From Symbiodinium natans (Eukaryota; Sar; Dinophyceae; Suessiales; Symbiodiniaceae), in assembly GCA_905221605.1 (NCBI GenBank), contig CAJNDS010001347.1:744211-808210 (forward strand): a DNA stretch of 64,000 nt. Reading direction: 5' to 3'. Each line of letters begins with the position of its first letter. Positions within the stretch are counted from its first letter, which is position 1. The position numbers and the translations under genes are program-made. The notes under the pieces are model-generated. The model did not search any database, was not told the DNA's origin, and worked only from the letters and a program-made list of their open reading frames with translations. Below are positions 1 through 12,899 of the stretch, one piece after another.

Positions 1-221
1 TGGGTTGATCTCTCTTGTTCTGCGCGAGTGTGCGGAATTTGGATGCTCAGTGTCCAATTTTTTTTGTGTTTTTTTTTCTACCCCCCTTTGTGTTTACTTC
101 ATGTACCATCTTATCCTTGACTGAAGTTGTTCGGATGACCCCCTGAAAACATAAGACCCAATTCCCTGGCCCCAATTTCTGGCCGGAGACTTTAGCAAAT
201 ACTCTTTGGTGACCTTGCCAT

Positions 222-845
222 ATGGTTGTGACGTCTTGCCTCGCGAGCCACGGCTTTCATGATTGTTCCATGGTGCATCCGAGGTATCAGCGTGTTTTTA
301 AACTGCTCTGGCTTCATGCGCGAGCTTTGGTTTTACCTTGTAAAATCGATGATTCGCTACAAGCGTTCTGGTCGGATGACGGTTTTTGGTATGATGCCAC
401 GCTGATGGCCATCTCCAGCAGCGGGAAAGCCCGTGTTCGCTTCCACGACGACAACGCGACAGGCTCCGTAAAAGCAAGCGAGCTGCGAAAACTTGTTGGT
501 GATACGTTCTTCAGATGCAGTGTTCCGAAGTGCGTGGATACGGATGCCGGGGCCACTGATTCCGAGTGGTCCACATGCGTGGACTATGACGAGTACTACG
601 GGGAATGTGCTGAAGGGCGGTATGACGACGCCGACTTCCAGGACAGCTTGCAGCATTGTTTGCGCTGGTTCCGCTTGATTGCTTCCGATTGTCAGCAGGT
701 AGCAAAGCTTTGCTGCCTCTGTGGGGGTGGAACCACAAGCTTGGCCCTGGCTGGAATTGGCCACTTGCCCGTCAACCTGTCCTTGGATGTGGTGACTCAG
801 CCAAGAAGCTACAGGACACGTGGCTCCAAGGAATGTGGGTTGTAA
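222..845 (+). CDS. Tudor-domain-like protein fragment (probable internal exon)
   Basis: The open frame contains a Tudor-type module from about 340 to 495. It reads DSLQAFWSDDGFWYDATL, followed by a short hydrophobic strand and VRFHDDN, then a basic end (ELRKL). This is the usual W-Y-A-T / V-x-F-x-D pattern of Tudor/SMN folds, which bind methylated Arg or Lys in chromatin or RNA-processing proteins. After it the frame is acidic and Asp/Tyr-rich to about 660 and then loses character. The first 38 or so codons look unlike protein, so the real exon probably begins near 337 after an intron. The full gene, its start and its other exons were not found. The family assignment rests on pattern only. 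No regulatory site is visible. Confidence 0.45.
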   Translation: MVVTSCLASHGFHDCSMVHPRYQRVFKLLWLHARALVLPCKIDDSLQAFWSDDGFWYDATLMAISSSGKARVRFHDDNATGSVKASELRKLVGDTFFRCSVPKCVDTDAGATDSEWSTCVDYDEYYGECAEGRYDDADFQDSLQHCLRWFRLIASDCQQVAKLCCLCGGGTTSLALAGIGHLPVNLSLDVVTQPRSYRTRGSKECGL

Positions 846-1545
846 CTCGTTTTTATGGTATGTCGTAGACTGTTGCAATGTGAGGAACACCCGATTGTTG
901 TTTGAGTTCTATCATTTGGTGCATGTTGAACTGCATGGTTTTCTTGGTTTCATGTTTGCACCCGCCTATAAGAAATCCCAGGAGTTGCGTGCAGCAGGCA
1001 CATAGCAGTGAGAGCCAGGTGCCCGCTAGCTCTTTGCATGTTTCGGGAACGGGGAGGTAACGGGGGCTGCCTCACTGCTTGACCCCTTGCCCGCCTTGCT
1101 TTTGGTGGTGCTGACGTCTTGCTCATTAAAAAACCCAATGTAGCAATTGCATGTGCCTACCCCGGCTTGTACACCATTGGCACCTCAATGCCAAAGCGCG
1201 CACGGTCCCAATCTTGAAGTTGCAAACGGGGCTTCCCCCAACCACACCACAAATCCCTAAAATTCTACATTCTAAATCCCGAGGCCCGAAAAACCGCATA
1301 CCCAAAGCCGAACTTAAACTTCAGTGGGCCTGTATTGTAGGAGAGCTTCCATACAACCATTGAGAAATATCTCAGAAGCCCACACTCATGAGGAAGAACA
1401 TGCTTGCTCACACGCGTTGGACTGAGCTTGAAATGCAGCAGCTTGTCCAAGCACTACAAGCTTAGTTCCGAAGACAAGAAGATGCAATTCTTGCGTAAAG
1501 CGCGGGAGCCGGGGGAGGGGGGGCGGGTTGATTTTTGGTTTGTTA

Positions 1546-1940
1546 GGGGCAAAGTTGGAAAGGAACACAGAAAAAGAAGAGCAGGAGAGAACGAGAGAAA
1601 GAAAGACCTTTAGTCAGTGTAGACCCCGAACAGGTGAGAGACCATGTGAGCCCACAAGTCCAAACGCGACGACCGTTTCGCATTTCGGACGGCGAGCGCG
1701 GCCCCGCCTGCCCTGCGCCCTAGGCGAGGGTGGCTTCAAAAAAACCCATCCCTCTTACTTTGGACGTCGGCGGAAGGAAAAACAACGTAAAACGACGGAA
1801 AGAAAGAAACGAAGGAGATACATCAATATCTGAAACAATCATAGAATTCAGAAGTAATTCAGAAGGAAAGATGGACAAGGCTAAAAAGTCAGAAAGACAG
1901 GACGAAATAAAATCAGGCGGAAAGAAAGAATGCAAGACGG
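1546..1940. repeat. purine-rich (A/G) low-complexity tract
   Basis: The plus strand is strongly biased to A and G over about 400 bases, with recurrent GAAAG, AGAAAG and GGAAG words and few pyrimidines. No repeat unit is fixed. Reading frames through it give Lys/Arg/Glu-rich strings that are composition artefacts. Confidence 0.6.
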
Positions 1941-4618
1941 AGCAAGATGCTCGAGCATTGTCTACTAATCAACTTTTCAAAGCGAGTTTAGGTTTCTGGC
2001 CATCAGGAGGATTCTCTTCAGCAGTGGGTGTCACACACAATGCTAGCCCGACGGGTGGGATGCGGATGGGGTCGGGGCCCGGGACCTGCCCCCACTTGTG
2101 AACACAATGCTCGTATCACGACGAGGGCTCGTATGTTTTTCGAAGCACTTCCTCTTAGCGGTGTGATTCTCTCTACTGCAAGCTTGCACGGCTGCAAAAC
2201 AAAGAGGGTTGCCCCCAATTGACGCTGGCACGACGAATTTGCGAAGCAAAATCTGCCAGGGCATCTTGCTATTGAAAGCAAGATTGGGGGGCTTCAAAAG
2301 CAGCGGGGTGTTTGGGGAGGCTGTTTGAGCCTTGCAAGTACAGCATGCGAACACGAACAACACTTTCAATAGCATGTGGATCCTTCATTGATACCTAGAC
2401 CCTAAACCCGAATACCCCTGCGGCGGATCTTGAGAGCAAAGAAACCAATGCCTCAGGGCGCCAGCTCATGAAGGAAAGTCTTGCATGCTAGTAACTGAAT
2501 GGGATGATTCATGGATTTTGGTACTTCCCACGACGCTGCTTCAAAGATGCTGCTTTCCAGTGGCAGCAGAAGTGCGACTTCCAGACAAGACTGAAACGCT
2601 TCACAACTAGCCGCTTCATGCTTGACAGGCTGCTTGCATGCGAAACTTCACGTTCATCCCAGAGGTGGGAAGTGCAGTGGTTGGGCAAGTGTGGTTGATG
2701 TTAAATGTCAGGGCATGATTCACTTTGACAGTTTTCTGCCTTCGAAGTTGACAAGGCACACCGCAAAAAACACTGGAACCTGCTTTGCTTTGTCGCTAGA
2801 AAACATGAAGGATCTCTATGCCAGAGAGTTAGCACCCTTCGTCGGCTTCTGCTCCTGCCAGTGCCCTTGCTGCAAAATAGGGCATCAGGTCACGTACGAG
2901 GATGGGCACGTCAGGTTTGGAAAGTTTGCAGGTTTTTAGATCTTTTCGGCTTGCCCCTCGACAGGATGGGGATCTTTGTGACAGCATGGACGTTGAGATG
3001 CATCTCGGGCGTCAGTCAGATTCGAGGTTTTTCCTTTCGAGAGCCTGCGGCGCCTCATCCATTGTATTGCAGTTCGTGAGACCCAGGTTGCGTGGCCATG
3101 CTGGCTACTGGAACGAGTCGGTTCCTTTTTCCAAGCCCCTGCTGTTCCAACACCTTGGCATTGACACCCTCGACGATATCAACATGCGGGACCTGCATCC
3201 TTTCGTTGTATTTTTGTTTGCACATCTGCAATTTTTGGTCTGTGTGTTTGCTATGTGTGGTTCCTTTGCTAAAGCATTGCGTTTCGTCCGATTACGGTGA
3301 ACTACCCTCCGGTGGTTGTTTGCTCAAGACTGCTTTGTTGGCGCATTTGTGTTTCTTCTCCCTACCATGAGTGTTCGCGGGCTTCAACAGCACATGGTGC
3401 AGCTGCGTGCAGCAAGTGCCAAAAGCTGCACAAGTCGAAGCATCTGGCTTCATAACTCTCAAGGATCTCAAAGCTGGCCGCGGGTCGCATTAGCACAACA
3501 AACCAGTCTGGAAACGCGACATAAGAATATGTCGGCTTGGGTGATCTGTCCTTCGCCCTGTTTGTCTGGAGCTGGTGCTAGCAGCCGTCGGCCACCCAGG
3601 CTTCAGGACACTCGCTAACCTCTTTCTTTCACTTCCCCGAGCACTCGATCACTGTTGGCTCGGTTTGTTTCAAGCCTTTTGCGCATGATTTCTCGAATTG
3701 CGCCCCACACTGGAGGCGTCAAAGGCTTCCCGGGAGCCAGATGCAGCGCAGGGTGAGGGTTATTCCACAAATTCCACCCCATGCTGTTTTTGGCCGTAAA
3801 GAAGGTCCGAGCGGTGTTGGGCGGTTTGGGCGAGCGGAAGGCTTGAAGGGCTGGGAGGGCTATTAGATGGTTGCTGAAGGAGTTATGCAAAAAGAGCGTG
3901 GCGTCCTTCTGCCGGATATCTTCACGCTCCAGTCAAGCCATTTCAAGGAAGCAGCTGCCATCATGAGATTTCACAGTTGGCTCAGGGTTGGTAAAAGTCT
4001 AGCATGGATGTTTTGATTAATCTTGTGCCGTGTTGCTGGGTTGGATATTGGGGTCGCGGGCTTCAGGATTTGAGGGTTGCCATTACGTCTTTCACCTCAC
4101 CTTGGCTCTCGTCTGAAGAAACAGTACGCCCATACTGGCTCAGCTAGGGACGCAGTGATGTCTGCGGGAGGAAGACAAGCCAAGTTGATCCATGGCCTTG
4201 CCTTTATTTTGCAAAGTATCCGGGGCACGAGCGTTCTGCTGGTATTCTTGCATCGGGAGTAACAGTAGCCGCTGCGTGTTCACATCGTTTCTCCGTTCCA
4301 CCTTGTCACTCCAGGAAGGTACTGTGAGGAGGACTGTGGTCTATCAGGCGCCTGATTGAACCGTTTACTTCGCGGACTGCCATTCGACGCGCAGCTTGGG
4401 TATGCAGCCTTTTCCACTCATCACAAGGAGTTTTCGTAAAGGCGTTTTATCAGGGCTGCAAACTGGTGTGTCCAGCAGGTGTTTCGGTGTGCAAGTGAGA
4501 GTGCTGCTACTGCCATTCAGGAGCAAACTCCGGGTTCAAAACCAAACAAGTTAGGACTTAGGCAACATCTTTCGAGGTGTTGCGCGACATTCACGACAGG
4601 ACATGCGTTTGTCTAATG

Positions 4619-4620
4619 GT

Positions 4621-4670
<50 letters not shown>

Positions 4671-4735
4671 GTGGGGGATGTGGGGGGGGGGGGGGGGGCG
4701 GTGGCAGTGGTGGTGGTGGCGGCGGCGGCGTGCGG
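4619..4735. repeat. poly-G tract followed by GGT/GGC triplets
   Basis: About 50 consecutive G (from 4620) are followed by GTGTGGGGGATGTG, a second run of about 18 G, and then GGT/GGC-rich triplets. This is the longest homopolymer in the window. It could form G-quadruplexes, and its exact length is likely to be unreliable in an assembly. Confidence 0.9.
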
Positions 4736-7264
4736 TTTGTCTAGTCAGTCTAGTCCATGTTTTGGCGTCAATCCAGGCAAGCTTTCGTTGTCCTCGGCTT
4801 TGGATGTATGTCTCAAGGGTGGGAACTGGAGATTCACGAATATATTCTCGCCTTGAGGGAGGGGTACCTGAGAAGGGCTGACGGATCAGTGCGCAGCGAG
4901 GAGTTTGTTAGAGCAAACGCCTATGCCACTTCGATGGTTGCCCTCTCCACAGGGATGGGGTTGGTTACAGAGCGCTAATGGCATGGCGCAGGCAAGTGAT
5001 ATCTACAGCGATCCCACCTTCGGCCTCACATCCATGAAGTTTCGGATGTTCCTTCTGCTCATTGTGCTCCTTCGCCAGGGAAGTTTCGGGGGCTGAGATG
5101 CCAGCTTTGTGCATGTAAGCATTCCATAGCCCGGCCACGCGTTGTCTGAGGCTTCTTTGGGGCCTGGCAGCGGTGGAAGAGTTCCGTTGCATTCTGGTTT
5201 GGTGGATTCCTGGCAGCATGCCAAAGAAAGGGTCAGGCACAACGACCGGTTTCAGCAATGCCCATCGGATCAGGAATGTTTTGCTGGCACTTCCACCGCT
5301 TTCGCAACCATGCATCATGGGCAAGGCCAGTTTCTGTGGCATGGAGAGTGGAGTTTGCAGGAGTTTGCTGTGGGTTGCATTTGGAGAGGAAGAGCGGCTG
5401 CCTATGTTCCCTGAAGAAGCAACCCTTGGATTAGAGCGGGCCAAATACACTTGCACTGAACAGAGCACTTTGATGCGTTAGGGAACTTCAGGAACTGCAG
5501 GAACCTGCCCTTTGTTGATGTTGTTTGAGGGGTGGTTTGGATACATTGGATGGCAGGTCGAGGAGGACGGCGAGAACAATTTGGAGGCGGGCTGCAACCG
5601 GCTACAACCATGTTGATGTTGTTGAGCTGCTTCACAGTCCGCTAAAGCTTCTGTTTGGGAACCTCGGTTGGGGGGGGAGGGGACGAAGTTGGGGCCGGGA
5701 AGCCTCCAAGAAGATGTTGGGTGGAAAGCCCTAGGCCGCAAAAGGACGATCTCAAAAGGACATGCTGCATGGAAGGCCATGAGCCCTCAACAGATCAGCA
5801 CCCTTGGAACAGTGACCGATTTGCCTTACATGCTAGTGTGAGCGTGGGAACAGGCGTCGGGTGCAAACCCCAAGAGGAGGAGACATTGAGCGACCAAGCC
5901 TAACTGAGATGTTGATGGCGTACCCGAAAAATGAACCCTGAACCCGGTGACCCTCTGGCCCCATGCCCCCACACCCCAAACCTTATTGGGCTGCTGTGAG
6001 AGTGGGGCCACTTGTTTCCCACGGCCACGGCGATTTGTGGAAGTAGTGGTGGTTCGGTGGTTTTAGGTGTGCATGCTGGAGCCAGCAGTGCGTCAGAGTA
6101 GGGAGCTGTGGGAAAGCTTGAAAGCACGTGGCAAACGGCAGGTCTGTGGCATACATCGTCGCAGCCTTGGTTTTGCACCAGGTCACCACTGAACATTTGG
6201 GGCTCGCTAGAGAAACCCAAGGCCGCAGCCGCTGGATCAACATCTCGCTGAACCTCCTGCCGCGAACAGCGTCTGGGATCACATGATGGCTGCTGTCAGT
6301 AGATCCTTCATGAAGTCTGCACCTCAATTCGGGCCCAGGAATGAATCACGAAGGTTCTCAAGCTTAAAAGAAGACGGAGCAAGGAACAATTCCTGTCTGA
6401 AGACATTGGCAAGCCCTGAGCAGAGAGGCTTTGAGGCTTGAACGTCGCCCATCTTACTAAAAGTCGATGCAAGCAATCGCTCGGGCGAGATTTTTAGTTT
6501 TGTGGGGGGTAGGTGTCAATCCTTCCGTACCGCCGACTAACCTTGACACCTATCCTTCCCCAATTCATCTGCTGTATTTGCTCAGGAAAACACCGCAACA
6601 TACAACGCGCATCAAGGGCAACTCTTCAAAGAAAGATGGTTTGGCTATTCTTCAAGCGCATCGGGTCGAGAATGTAACCAGATTCGATTTCCTAAGGCAA
6701 AAAAAAGCTTTTGTGATCGGAGTAACGCGTCATGCATTGCATGTCTTGTTCCGTCCTGGTGCTGTGTTCAGGTTCTGCAATGCTTGATCTTTTATGTTGG
6801 TGCCTAGATGCATTGGTGGGTCTGGTTTCAAGTTGCTGAGAGCTGGAGAACTGTGTTTACCTCCGTCAGTTGGACCTTTGAGCCTTTCAGCAAGGAATCA
6901 AGTATCTCCTGTCTGTTCGGAACGTTTCCGACTTGATCCTGAAGCTTGGCAGCACTCGGTTATCTTGGAGTAGTTGTTCGCTTATCGTAAGTAGCTCTCG
7001 TGCGGCTTTCAAAGTTTACCATTCTTGGAGATTGGGCGGAGATTGTCCTCAGGAACAGCCTGGCCTTGACCTTTCTTGTCACAGTGGACGAGATGTCGCT
7101 CGACGTTGGTTGTGTTAGAAGTGCTGGCAATGCTAGGTGTTCTGGCTTTGGCTGTTGTGCCGAACGTTCACAGGTCGTGTGTGGCTTGAGAGGATGTGCT
7201 TGACAGCCAATGGCTATGCAAGATGCTAAGAGGAGCAAGTGCGGCACTGCACACGCATGGACGC

Positions 7265-7450
7265 CTTCAAAGTTCTTCACGTAAAACTCCGATTCGAAGC
7301 GCGGTTCAAGCACTGCGAATCCAAGCATGCACGCTTCAAGTATGGCGCGATGCAAGTATGGCGCGATTCAAGCAAAGCACCGGTCCAAGCATGCTGGATT
7401 CAAGCACTGCTGATTGCTGAGCAGGCACGATTCCAGCGCAATTCCTTCCC
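7265..7450. repeat. degenerate tandem repeat, GCGATTCAAGCA-like unit
   Basis: Words such as CGATTCAAGCA, GGTTCAAGCACTG, ATGGCGCGATTCAAG and GGATTCAAGCACTG recur every 12 to 30 bases. Two copies of AAGTATGGCGCGAT lie 15 bases apart. The unit is worn, so this looks like an old minisatellite rather than coding sequence. Confidence 0.5.
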
Positions 7451-7544
7451 GACTCAAGCACCAGCGATTCCGGTTTTCCTACCCTTCCAACGAATTCAGT
7501 TGGGCCCTGCTACTGGTACCACCCCAGCTAGACTGTCGACTTAA

Positions 7545-7865
7545 AGGTGTATTAGGGTTTTCCAGGCTGAGGGTGTTTTCTTTTCAGGCTTTTGGGTTTG
7601 GGGGTTTTGCATGCCAATCAGGGTTTTGAGGGCTGAGGGTTCTCATGGTCTCGGGTTTCCCAAGCTTCCTTCATTAGATACCTTCTTGGGCTTCAATGTA
7701 GGTTTTAGGGTTTTGAGGCTGGGGATTTGCACGCCAATCAGGGTTTTCCGGCCAAGGGTTTTCTTAGGGCTTCAAGGGTTTTAAGGCTTTCACAGCACTC
7801 AGGGGCTTCAGGGCTGACAGTATTCATGGTCAGACACCTGCTAGGTTTTAGAGTTTTTAGGGCCG
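7545..7865. repeat. degenerate telomere-like TTAGGGTTTT repeats with a local duplication
   Basis: AGGGTTTT or TAGGGTTTT occurs many times at irregular spacing. A longer piece, TTTGCAYGCCAATCAGGGTTTT, is present twice about 120 bases apart. The base motif matches the TTTAGGG telomere unit but with heavy divergence, so this is interstitial and old. Confidence 0.5.
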
Positions 7866-8045
7866 TGTCAGTGTGCGATCCCGGGTCATGTGCGGGTCAG
7901 CTGGTGCACGAATCCGCCATCTCAGTGTGCGAATCAGCCATCGCCGGTGCGTGAACCTGCCGTTTCACGCGAATCCGCGCTTCAGTGCGCGAATCTGGTC
8001 TGTGAAGTGCGTGAATAGGTTCTTCCAGTGCGCGAATCCGTTTCC
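7866..8045. repeat. degenerate tandem repeat, CAGTGCGCGAATC-like unit
   Basis: The words TGCGCGAATC, GTGTGCGAATC, GCACGAATCC and GTGCGTGAA recur about every 20 to 35 bases. This is a second short-period array directly after the telomere-like tract and related in spirit to the one at 7265-7450 (GCGATTC versus GCGAATC). Confidence 0.5.
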
Positions 8046-9767
8046 TATTCCCATGTCTTTAGCCAGAAGGAATGCATGAACAAACATATGACCAGCATCG
8101 TCGCACAGAAGCCTTGCGTATTCATAATCTTGAGGCCATGATTGAGGCACACCTAGTTTCTCCGCCCCTCAGATCCCTTCAGGCTTTTCGAAGCTTTCGC
8201 CTCTGAGACAGATGCGGCTCTTATCCGCAGATGTGACTGGGATGCACTTCCAAAGGCTGAACATCTTTGAACCTGAGCTGTGACCCTAAACTCCGCGAGC
8301 TGTTCCGGTCATCCAACGACGAGAGGGTATCTGCACATCTTTGTAAGCTGGCAGGCAAGTCCATCCACGGCCGCTCCGTTGCCTGTGTGGATCGGATGCT
8401 TTCGTTCACACGCTCAACAGCGGCTCGACACGGAGCTCCAGAACATCATTTCCACAGGGCGAGAATTAGCAAACCGCATTCCAGAATTCCTGGGTCGGCC
8501 ATATCCAGGTCGGTTTGTGGATCTTCGCCCCGATCTTGTTGGTTATCTGCTATAATGTCATCGAAGATGCAGCCCAAACGTTCTTGCAGGCCGGATGTTT
8601 ATGGGATTTATGGGGTTCGGGATCGGAGAAGGGCTGGACAGGGCTTTGGCTGTTTCGGATCTACCTGGCCCATGCCTGGGACGAATTGATTGTAAGTCTT
8701 AAATCTGCCTCCTATTTGTTTCCACCTTACTTTGTCTAGCACCCGCAGTAGTGGTGTCTGCCCAGGCGATTTTTTGACAGTTGCTGAACAGATGTCGCCT
8801 ACGCGTTTCTGGATCAATGCTTTAAGTTTTTCCAGGCTCGTGCGACATACTGCCTCTGTGACATCAGGGGGGAGGACGCAGAGTGCCAAGTGCGCGGTCA
8901 TATTTGCTTCGTCTGTCCAAGTAGTGGCTACGCTGCAAAGTGCACATTTTGCGTGGCTTCTGTTTCTGCTTTCAGTGACGAGGACTGCCTCAGCCACCAG
9001 CTGCAACACGTCCTATCGCCTGAGTGAGAGCATGGAGTCTTGCTTGCTGCCCTTGTTTTGAACCCCCCTCGGGCCATAGTGAAACAAAGTTCCTGCTGGC
9101 CGAGCGGAAGATGAAAATTCATAATTGGAGGTTGCTTCGATCCTGCAAATGCGGGGTGATCAGGTTGGAGGTTTTGAAGGTTTTGTCGAGGTTGCAGTTG
9201 CGGAAGTTTGTCCTGATTCACTTGTTGTGCCTGGCGTAGAATGGTTGCGATTTGATATGTCGCCTTTGCATCCTCCGCATGCTGAAGCCTGACGGCTTCA
9301 AGTACAGAGCGCGCTTCTGGTGAAGGTCTCCAGTAGATACCTGGGCCCACCACAAGAAGGAATTGAGTCAACGTGCCCACAGCGGCTCAGGGCTGTTTTT
9401 CCTAAAGAAGGAGGAGAAATGATTGGTTGGCGTGTGGCAAAAAGCTTTAATGGGGGTTTAGGGGCCTATGGTTCCAGGATTCTTCGCATCTTGTCCTTCA
9501 AATCCACATCCCATACATGGAACCACTGCCTCATATGTGGGAAAAGTTTAGGCTCTGCTGTCAGAGTATGCATGTGTATACCAAATAAGGAGGAATCCAA
9601 GACTAAATCTATATCTACGTCTGTGCTTATGTCCGTGTCTACGTGCAATAAACCGTCCCAAAACCAAAAACACCTTCAACCCCAAGCCTTGCTTGCTGCG
9701 GTGAGAGTTGAAGCCTTCCTAAAGCCTGCCGTGCGCGAGTGCGAGAGTCGGAACGCCCCTCAACCCT

Positions 9768-9928
9768 AAATCCTTAGCTCCTTAAATCGCGAAATCCCAA
9801 AATCCTAAACCATACCTAAAGCGCAACCCTGGACACTGAACGTAAGCCCGAAGCGGTAAACCCCTAAAGCCAAACCCTACGACGCCACCACGGCCCCCCA
9901 TGTGCGACTATGTGCAACTGTCTCTGTG

Positions 9929-9955
<27 letters not shown>
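9768..9955. repeat. worn CCCTAAA tract and a (GT)n microsatellite
   Basis: From 9768 to about 9890 the sequence is rich in CCCTAAA, CCTAAAC and CTTAAAT words. A short (GT)n run follows at 9930-9955. No gene is seen. Confidence 0.6.
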
Positions 9956-9959
<4 letters not shown>

Positions 9960-12311
9960 GGTGTTGGGTCTTGCCTTGAAGATGAAGAGAAGTCGCCATC
10001 GTACATCGTTCATCTGTGAACTTTGGTTCAGCTGCCGCATTGTGGCGGCTTGCGCTGGTCGCGAAGGCTTCGTGCTTGGGGATCTCTTTCGTTCCTACAG
10101 TTCAAGGCTGTTGTCGGCTGTTGTCTCGGACGTTTGTGTTGGAGTCGCAACATCGACAGTTGAAAGCTTAGGCCACACAGCTTCGTTCCCTGATCCAAGA
10201 TGCGGGCAGGTATGGCACAGGAGAAGAAAGTGGCAGGAAGCCCAAGGACTGCGGTGGGGGGGGTGAACAGCGTTCCCTGCAAGTTCTGTTGCATAACTTA
10301 ATAACTTAGAGAACTTTGTAAACAAGGTATACCCGCGTTCTACTTCGAGTCTGCCTGCAGACTGAGGATCCCAAGGAGCCCAAGGATATCGAAGGTCAAG
10401 GTGGTCAAGAGTCCAAAGATCCGTGATCGACCCGACACAGACAAGGCCACCAGGAGGGTCAAGAAGGACCTGAAGGCAAGCGGAAGCGATTGATGTAGCG
10501 AAGTGCAGGGATGCCGAAGCAAAACTCAAGCAACTTCGCGTGCTGCAGATGCTTAGCGGTTCCGTCCAAGCCAGGAGAAGCCCAAGGCAACCAAGCCTGC
10601 CGTTCAGGGCAAGGAGAAGAGGCTGGAGCCGGTTGAGTCTCTTGTCCATTCCTGTCGACACGGGAAGCATGACCGTGGAAAGGGCTTCCTTGCCCTAACT
10701 CCGTCTTGCTCCAGAACGGAACAATGCGAACCGCTTGGCTACAGCACTCGCGCTCTGTAAGCAGGCGTGTGGAAAAAGTGCTCTCTCTCAATCGGTGCCT
10801 CGGACGCAGAATGACCTGGGACCCACGACTCTTCAGCCCATCACGTCAAGTGTGTAGTTGGGTTTCCACACGCTCACGCACAAGGCTCGCCCTTCTCCAC
10901 GCCACGCATCTTTTTTAAGATAGCTTTCTGGCCGCCCAGGAAGGTCTTTCTTGCGATCCGGTGCGTGGTCCCAGGCGAGTCCACGGCAATGGGCTCAGAA
11001 TGCACATGCAAGTCCAGGGGTCGGCTGACCACAATAGCCATGCATATGCAGGAGGCATCTGAATTGGAGAGGGGTTCGCTGCAGGTCTCAAGCACGGGTA
11101 TCTGTGTGGAGGAGAAGGCGAGCCTGATGAGCACTAAAGAAAGAGTTGATGAAGTGAGGTGACGGTGTTGCGGAGGAAGACATTGAACAGAACCAGAGTC
11201 CGAGGGAGAGTCCGAGGGACAGTCCGAGGGACACTAGGAGTGCACATTCTTTTGCTGTGATTCTTGTTAGATGTCTCTCGTGTAAAGACATGCAGGCATT
11301 GTTCTAGCGGTACGGCTGTCCTCTACCAACAAACCCAGAACAGGGGGCGAAAAAAGAAGAGCCATTCACCGACTTTGATTGGAGAGTCTCGGGTTTTTGT
11401 TTTTGTTGTTGGTTTTTGACCCACAGCATGCCGGCACCGTGTGAACAAGCATAGCGAAGAAGGTGCACTCCCACGGACGGTCCCACGTTTTGTGATATAA
11501 TGGGATGCAACCCTTGGGTTTGCCAAGTTGTGCTTGGGTGTGTTGGTATGCAGTTCGGCCAGAGACATCGCAGAGACACATCTCAGCGACGCAGCAAGCC
11601 TTTGGAGCGAACTTTAGTGTGCCTTGGAGGAGCCTGAAATGCTGGAAATGTGTGAGGGTGAATGTGCGTGAGAGCTGAAGAGTGACCGCATCCACAGTAG
11701 GTTGGACCGGGGTCATTCATCTTTCAGCTGCACATCTCTGACCACCCTTTTAGCATTCTTTTGGCTTGTTTGGACCTCTCCAGACCTTTGAAGCTTGCTT
11801 GAAGCATTTCCAGTTCCCTCAAGGCGATTCTCCGAGACGTGCTAGACTGCTGGGTGGCGCTGGCATGGGTTGACCCGTTCACACTGATTCACCTGCTCTG
11901 AACTGGTCTCTGGCTAGGCCTCCGGGGTCCTTAACGGCCAGCCGCTACCGAAAGAGGCTCGGGAAGTGTTTGTCTTGTCTTGGCCATCTTCGCCCGATAC
12001 CGGTGGAGAGATGGGAGAGTGGGTGCGCAGAGGGAGAGGTTGTGGATTGTTGCGGAGCCTGCAGAATCTATGGCCAGGGGCTAAATGGCGGCCATGGCAT
12101 GCATGTTCATGCTTCGCTCCTGCAGCTTTCTGTTCTGTTCTTTCTGTACTCCTGTTCTCACCTGAGCACCTGTTGAAGGGACCTGTCCTTTGCAGGACCG
12201 TGCGCCCAAGCACAAGACATAGCCGAAGATTTTTGACATGTGGGGAAGTATTGCGTCCATTCTTAACATCGACGTCAGACCTTGCGACCATGTTCTGTCC
12301 TTCGGAGTGCC

Positions 12312-12795
12312 ATGGCGCCGGCGACGAAGAGAGCACTCACAGCTGGCAATGCCCAGAAGGCGGCGACGAAGCGCTCCAAGGTTGCCTCGGAGAATTCCGC
12401 AGGGCAGCGTGGTGCCTTCGAATGGGCAGATGACTCCGGGCCGGACGATGCACCAGAGGAGGAGAACCTTCGTGCTGACTTTGGGCCCCCGGCTGTCGTA
12501 GCGGTGCAGATGAATACTTCGCTCGGGGGTTTGGTGATGTGGGTGTGCTGCCCACATCCAGGACCCGACATCTGCCTTCTCACGCGTCAAGCGCAATCGC
12601 TTCCTGCAGAATGTCTTATCCAAGGCTCGAAACAGCTTCGTTTGCTTGCTTCTTTTGCAAAGCTGTGTCTGTGGCTGTTGAGGGACAGACACATTATGGA
12701 CAGTGTTGGGTCTTGCTGTGCGGACGGCTGCCTGCAGGACAGCGTGGACTTTTTTGCAGCAAGTGCAAGAACTTACATACTGATACGGTCGGAAT
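12312..12795 (+). pseudogene. small CxxC...CxxC zinc-binding-type protein gene, frameshifted
   Basis: An ATG at 12312 opens a basic start (MAPATKRALTAGNAQKAATK) and then an acidic stretch ending GPPAVVA at 12503. A 58-base GT-AG intron (12504-12561, AG followed by G) restores protein-like sequence: DPTSAFSRVKRNRFLQNVLS. The frame then breaks near 12645, where TTGC is present twice in a row. Removing one copy joins SFVC to FFCKAVSVAVEGQTHYGQC and, further on, GLFCSKCKNLH, giving paired CxxC motifs about 40 residues apart like a small zinc ribbon. The break could be a real 4-base duplication, a sequencing error, or a misplaced intron. Later exons were not identified. The function is unknown. 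A basic N-terminus plus zinc-type motif suggests nucleic-acid binding by inference only. Confidence 0.4.
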
Positions 12796-12899
12796 GGCTC
12801 TTAAGGGTGGACTGCAAACCTTCCAACCTCTGCAGCAGAAGTGGTTTTTTCTTGGTGGCATGGCTCCAGGCATTGGAGAAGTTCCGACGTGAGAGGAAG

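Larger units (their letters stand above)
846..12311. other. gene-poor stretch, no convincing coding exon
   Basis: Apart from the repeats listed separately, no frame in this stretch shows a recognisable domain or a convincing protein-like composition. Short frames open on both strands are of the size expected by chance at this GC content. Two Lys-rich frames on the plus strand (about 10353-10494 and 10569-10660) and a minus-strand Cys/His-containing frame (8608-9009) are the only ones with any protein-like bias. They are too weak to call. Most of this is probably intron or intergenic DNA. Confidence 0.5.

Noticed and set aside
7870-8045. CRISPR-like array
   Set aside because: The repeated words are short, unequal in length and irregularly spaced, with no constant repeat and spacer; the window is eukaryotic.
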